Assembly (NCBI GenBank): GCA_023417065.1
Contig: JAEZGH010000167.1
Span: forward strand, 1 to 5,789
Reading direction: 5' to 3'
From: Bacteroidota bacterium
GTDB lineage: Bacteria > Bacteroidota > Bacteroidia > Cytophagales > Cyclobacteriaceae
DNA: 5,789 nt
Shown here one piece after another: positions 5,461 to 5,789 of this stretch. The number at the start of each line of letters is the position of its first letter. Position 1 is the stretch's first letter. A model generated the notes under the pieces. It searched no databases. It was not told where the DNA came from and saw only the letters and a list, made by a program, of their open reading frames with translations. The position numbers and the translations under genes were made by a program.

Positions 5461-5638
5461 AAAATCGAATCAATTTTGAACTTTTCGTATATTGGCAAGG
5501 CCCAGCTTTGAGCTTGAATAGCCGCGATTTGATGCCCTCTTCAGGCGGAATTTAACCGAACAAGCTTGGGTAGACACTCGCTAACCGGGACGTGCACCTG
5601 TCCCCGCCAGTTGGAGTACAGGAAGTGCACACCAAAGC

Positions 5639-5660
5639 AAAGGTATAGCAAAGACATAGC
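5639..5660. repeat. Two-copy 11-bp tandem repeat
   Basis: AAAGGTATAGC (5639-5649) is followed directly by AAAGACATAGC (5650-5660), 9 of 11 bases identical. A further partial match (AAAGC) precedes it. The period is the same as that of the TGCA motif further right. Confidence 0.55.
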
Positions 5661-5730
5661 ATAAAGAAGGGTTAAGATTGCTTCATGTCTGCGTCGGCAA
5701 TGTTTTAACTATCCTTCATATTTGCCTTGC

Positions 5731-5763
5731 GGTGCACTTGCGATGCATCTCTGGTGCACCCGG
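5731..5763. repeat. Three-copy degenerate 11-bp repeat with TGCA palindromes
   Basis: GGTGCACTTGC, GATGCATCTCT and GGTGCACCCGG follow each other without gaps, each carrying a self-complementary RTGCAY at the same position (5732, 5743, 5754). Two further GTGCAC sites lie at 5592 and 5625, 33 bp (three periods) apart. Eleven is not a multiple of three, so this is not a coding repeat. It could be a phased set of protein sites or a small minisatellite. Confidence 0.55.
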
Positions 5764-5789
5764 ACAACAATACCTGATCTCTTTGGGAA

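Larger units (their letters stand above)
5461..5789. other. Non-coding stretch without a recognised gene
   Basis: No frame longer than about 45 codons is open here on either strand, and the frames entering from the right edge on the minus strand close within about 27 codons without recognisable motifs. The stretch contains short inverted repeats, GGGAC/GTCCC (5587-5591 and 5600-5604, loop of 8) and CCTGT/ACAGG nearby, four GTGCAC sites and two 11-bp tandem motifs. CAAAGGTA (5638-5645) would read as a -7 box TACCTTTG on the minus strand, but no good -33 element accompanies it. Confidence 0.6.

Noticed and set aside
5460..5490. Terminator behind the repeat array (CGAAAA...TTTTCG and AAAAT...ATTTT)
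   Set aside because: The stems are short and A/T only, with no stable GC core and no clean U run placed after a stem.
5563..5660. Small plus-strand frame reading through 5581-5660
   Set aside because: It has about 43 codons, no credible start or ribosome-binding site, and no family resemblance; it crosses the hairpin and tandem motifs.

Overview
This window looks like chromosomal DNA from a member of the Bacteroidota, probably in the Cytophagales/Chitinophagales range, though the order is a guess. Three things support this. The tRNA gene is preceded by a Bacteroidota-type promoter (TTTG, 20 bp, TAATTTTG). The tRNA has no encoded CCA. Most starts lack a Shine-Dalgarno sequence and have A/T-rich leaders instead. 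The proteins themselves (lipoprotein efflux adaptor, Prx6-type peroxiredoxin, Rrf2 regulator) are compatible with this but not diagnostic.

All protein genes lie on the minus strand, so their order of transcription runs right to left. At 5026-4586 is an Rrf2-family regulator with four cysteines in its C-terminal half. It is followed after 73 bp by a 1-Cys (Prx6-type) peroxiredoxin at 4512-3880, which ends in a strong intrinsic terminator with a C(UUCG)G loop. Next comes a three-gene export operon with 7-9 bp gaps: lipoprotein membrane-fusion adaptor (3713-2622), MacB/LolC/DevC-type permease (2612-1368) and LolD/MacB-type ATPase (1360-680). The order matches devBCA systems, and no TolC-like outer-membrane partner is present. 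Beyond it are a possible 50-residue protein (629-477), whose start lies in the loop of an 11-bp inverted repeat, and the N-terminal 161 residues of an FAD-dependent monooxygenase that runs off the left edge.

On the plus strand, divergent from the Rrf2 gene, is a complete tRNA-Thr(CGU) at 5115-5186 with its own promoter. It is followed immediately by a tandem array (5187-5460) of units spaced 96-102 bp. Each unit carries a partial tRNA: D-arm remnant, a GC-rich 6-bp hairpin in place of the anticodon arm, and, in the first two units, an exact copy of the tRNA's T arm and 3' acceptor strand. The last unit is truncated. This layout resembles the E. coli tyrT locus, where repeats containing the tRNA 3' end follow the tRNA gene (rtT RNA), and it is the most unusual structure in the window. 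The final 330 bp (5461-5789) hold no convincing gene, but contain clustered TGCA palindromes on an 11-bp period.

The genes form two likely functional groups: a redox or Fe-S-linked regulator with a peroxidase, and an envelope export pump with a flavoprotein enzyme downstream. Any functional link between the two groups is not visible in the sequence; the terminator separates them.
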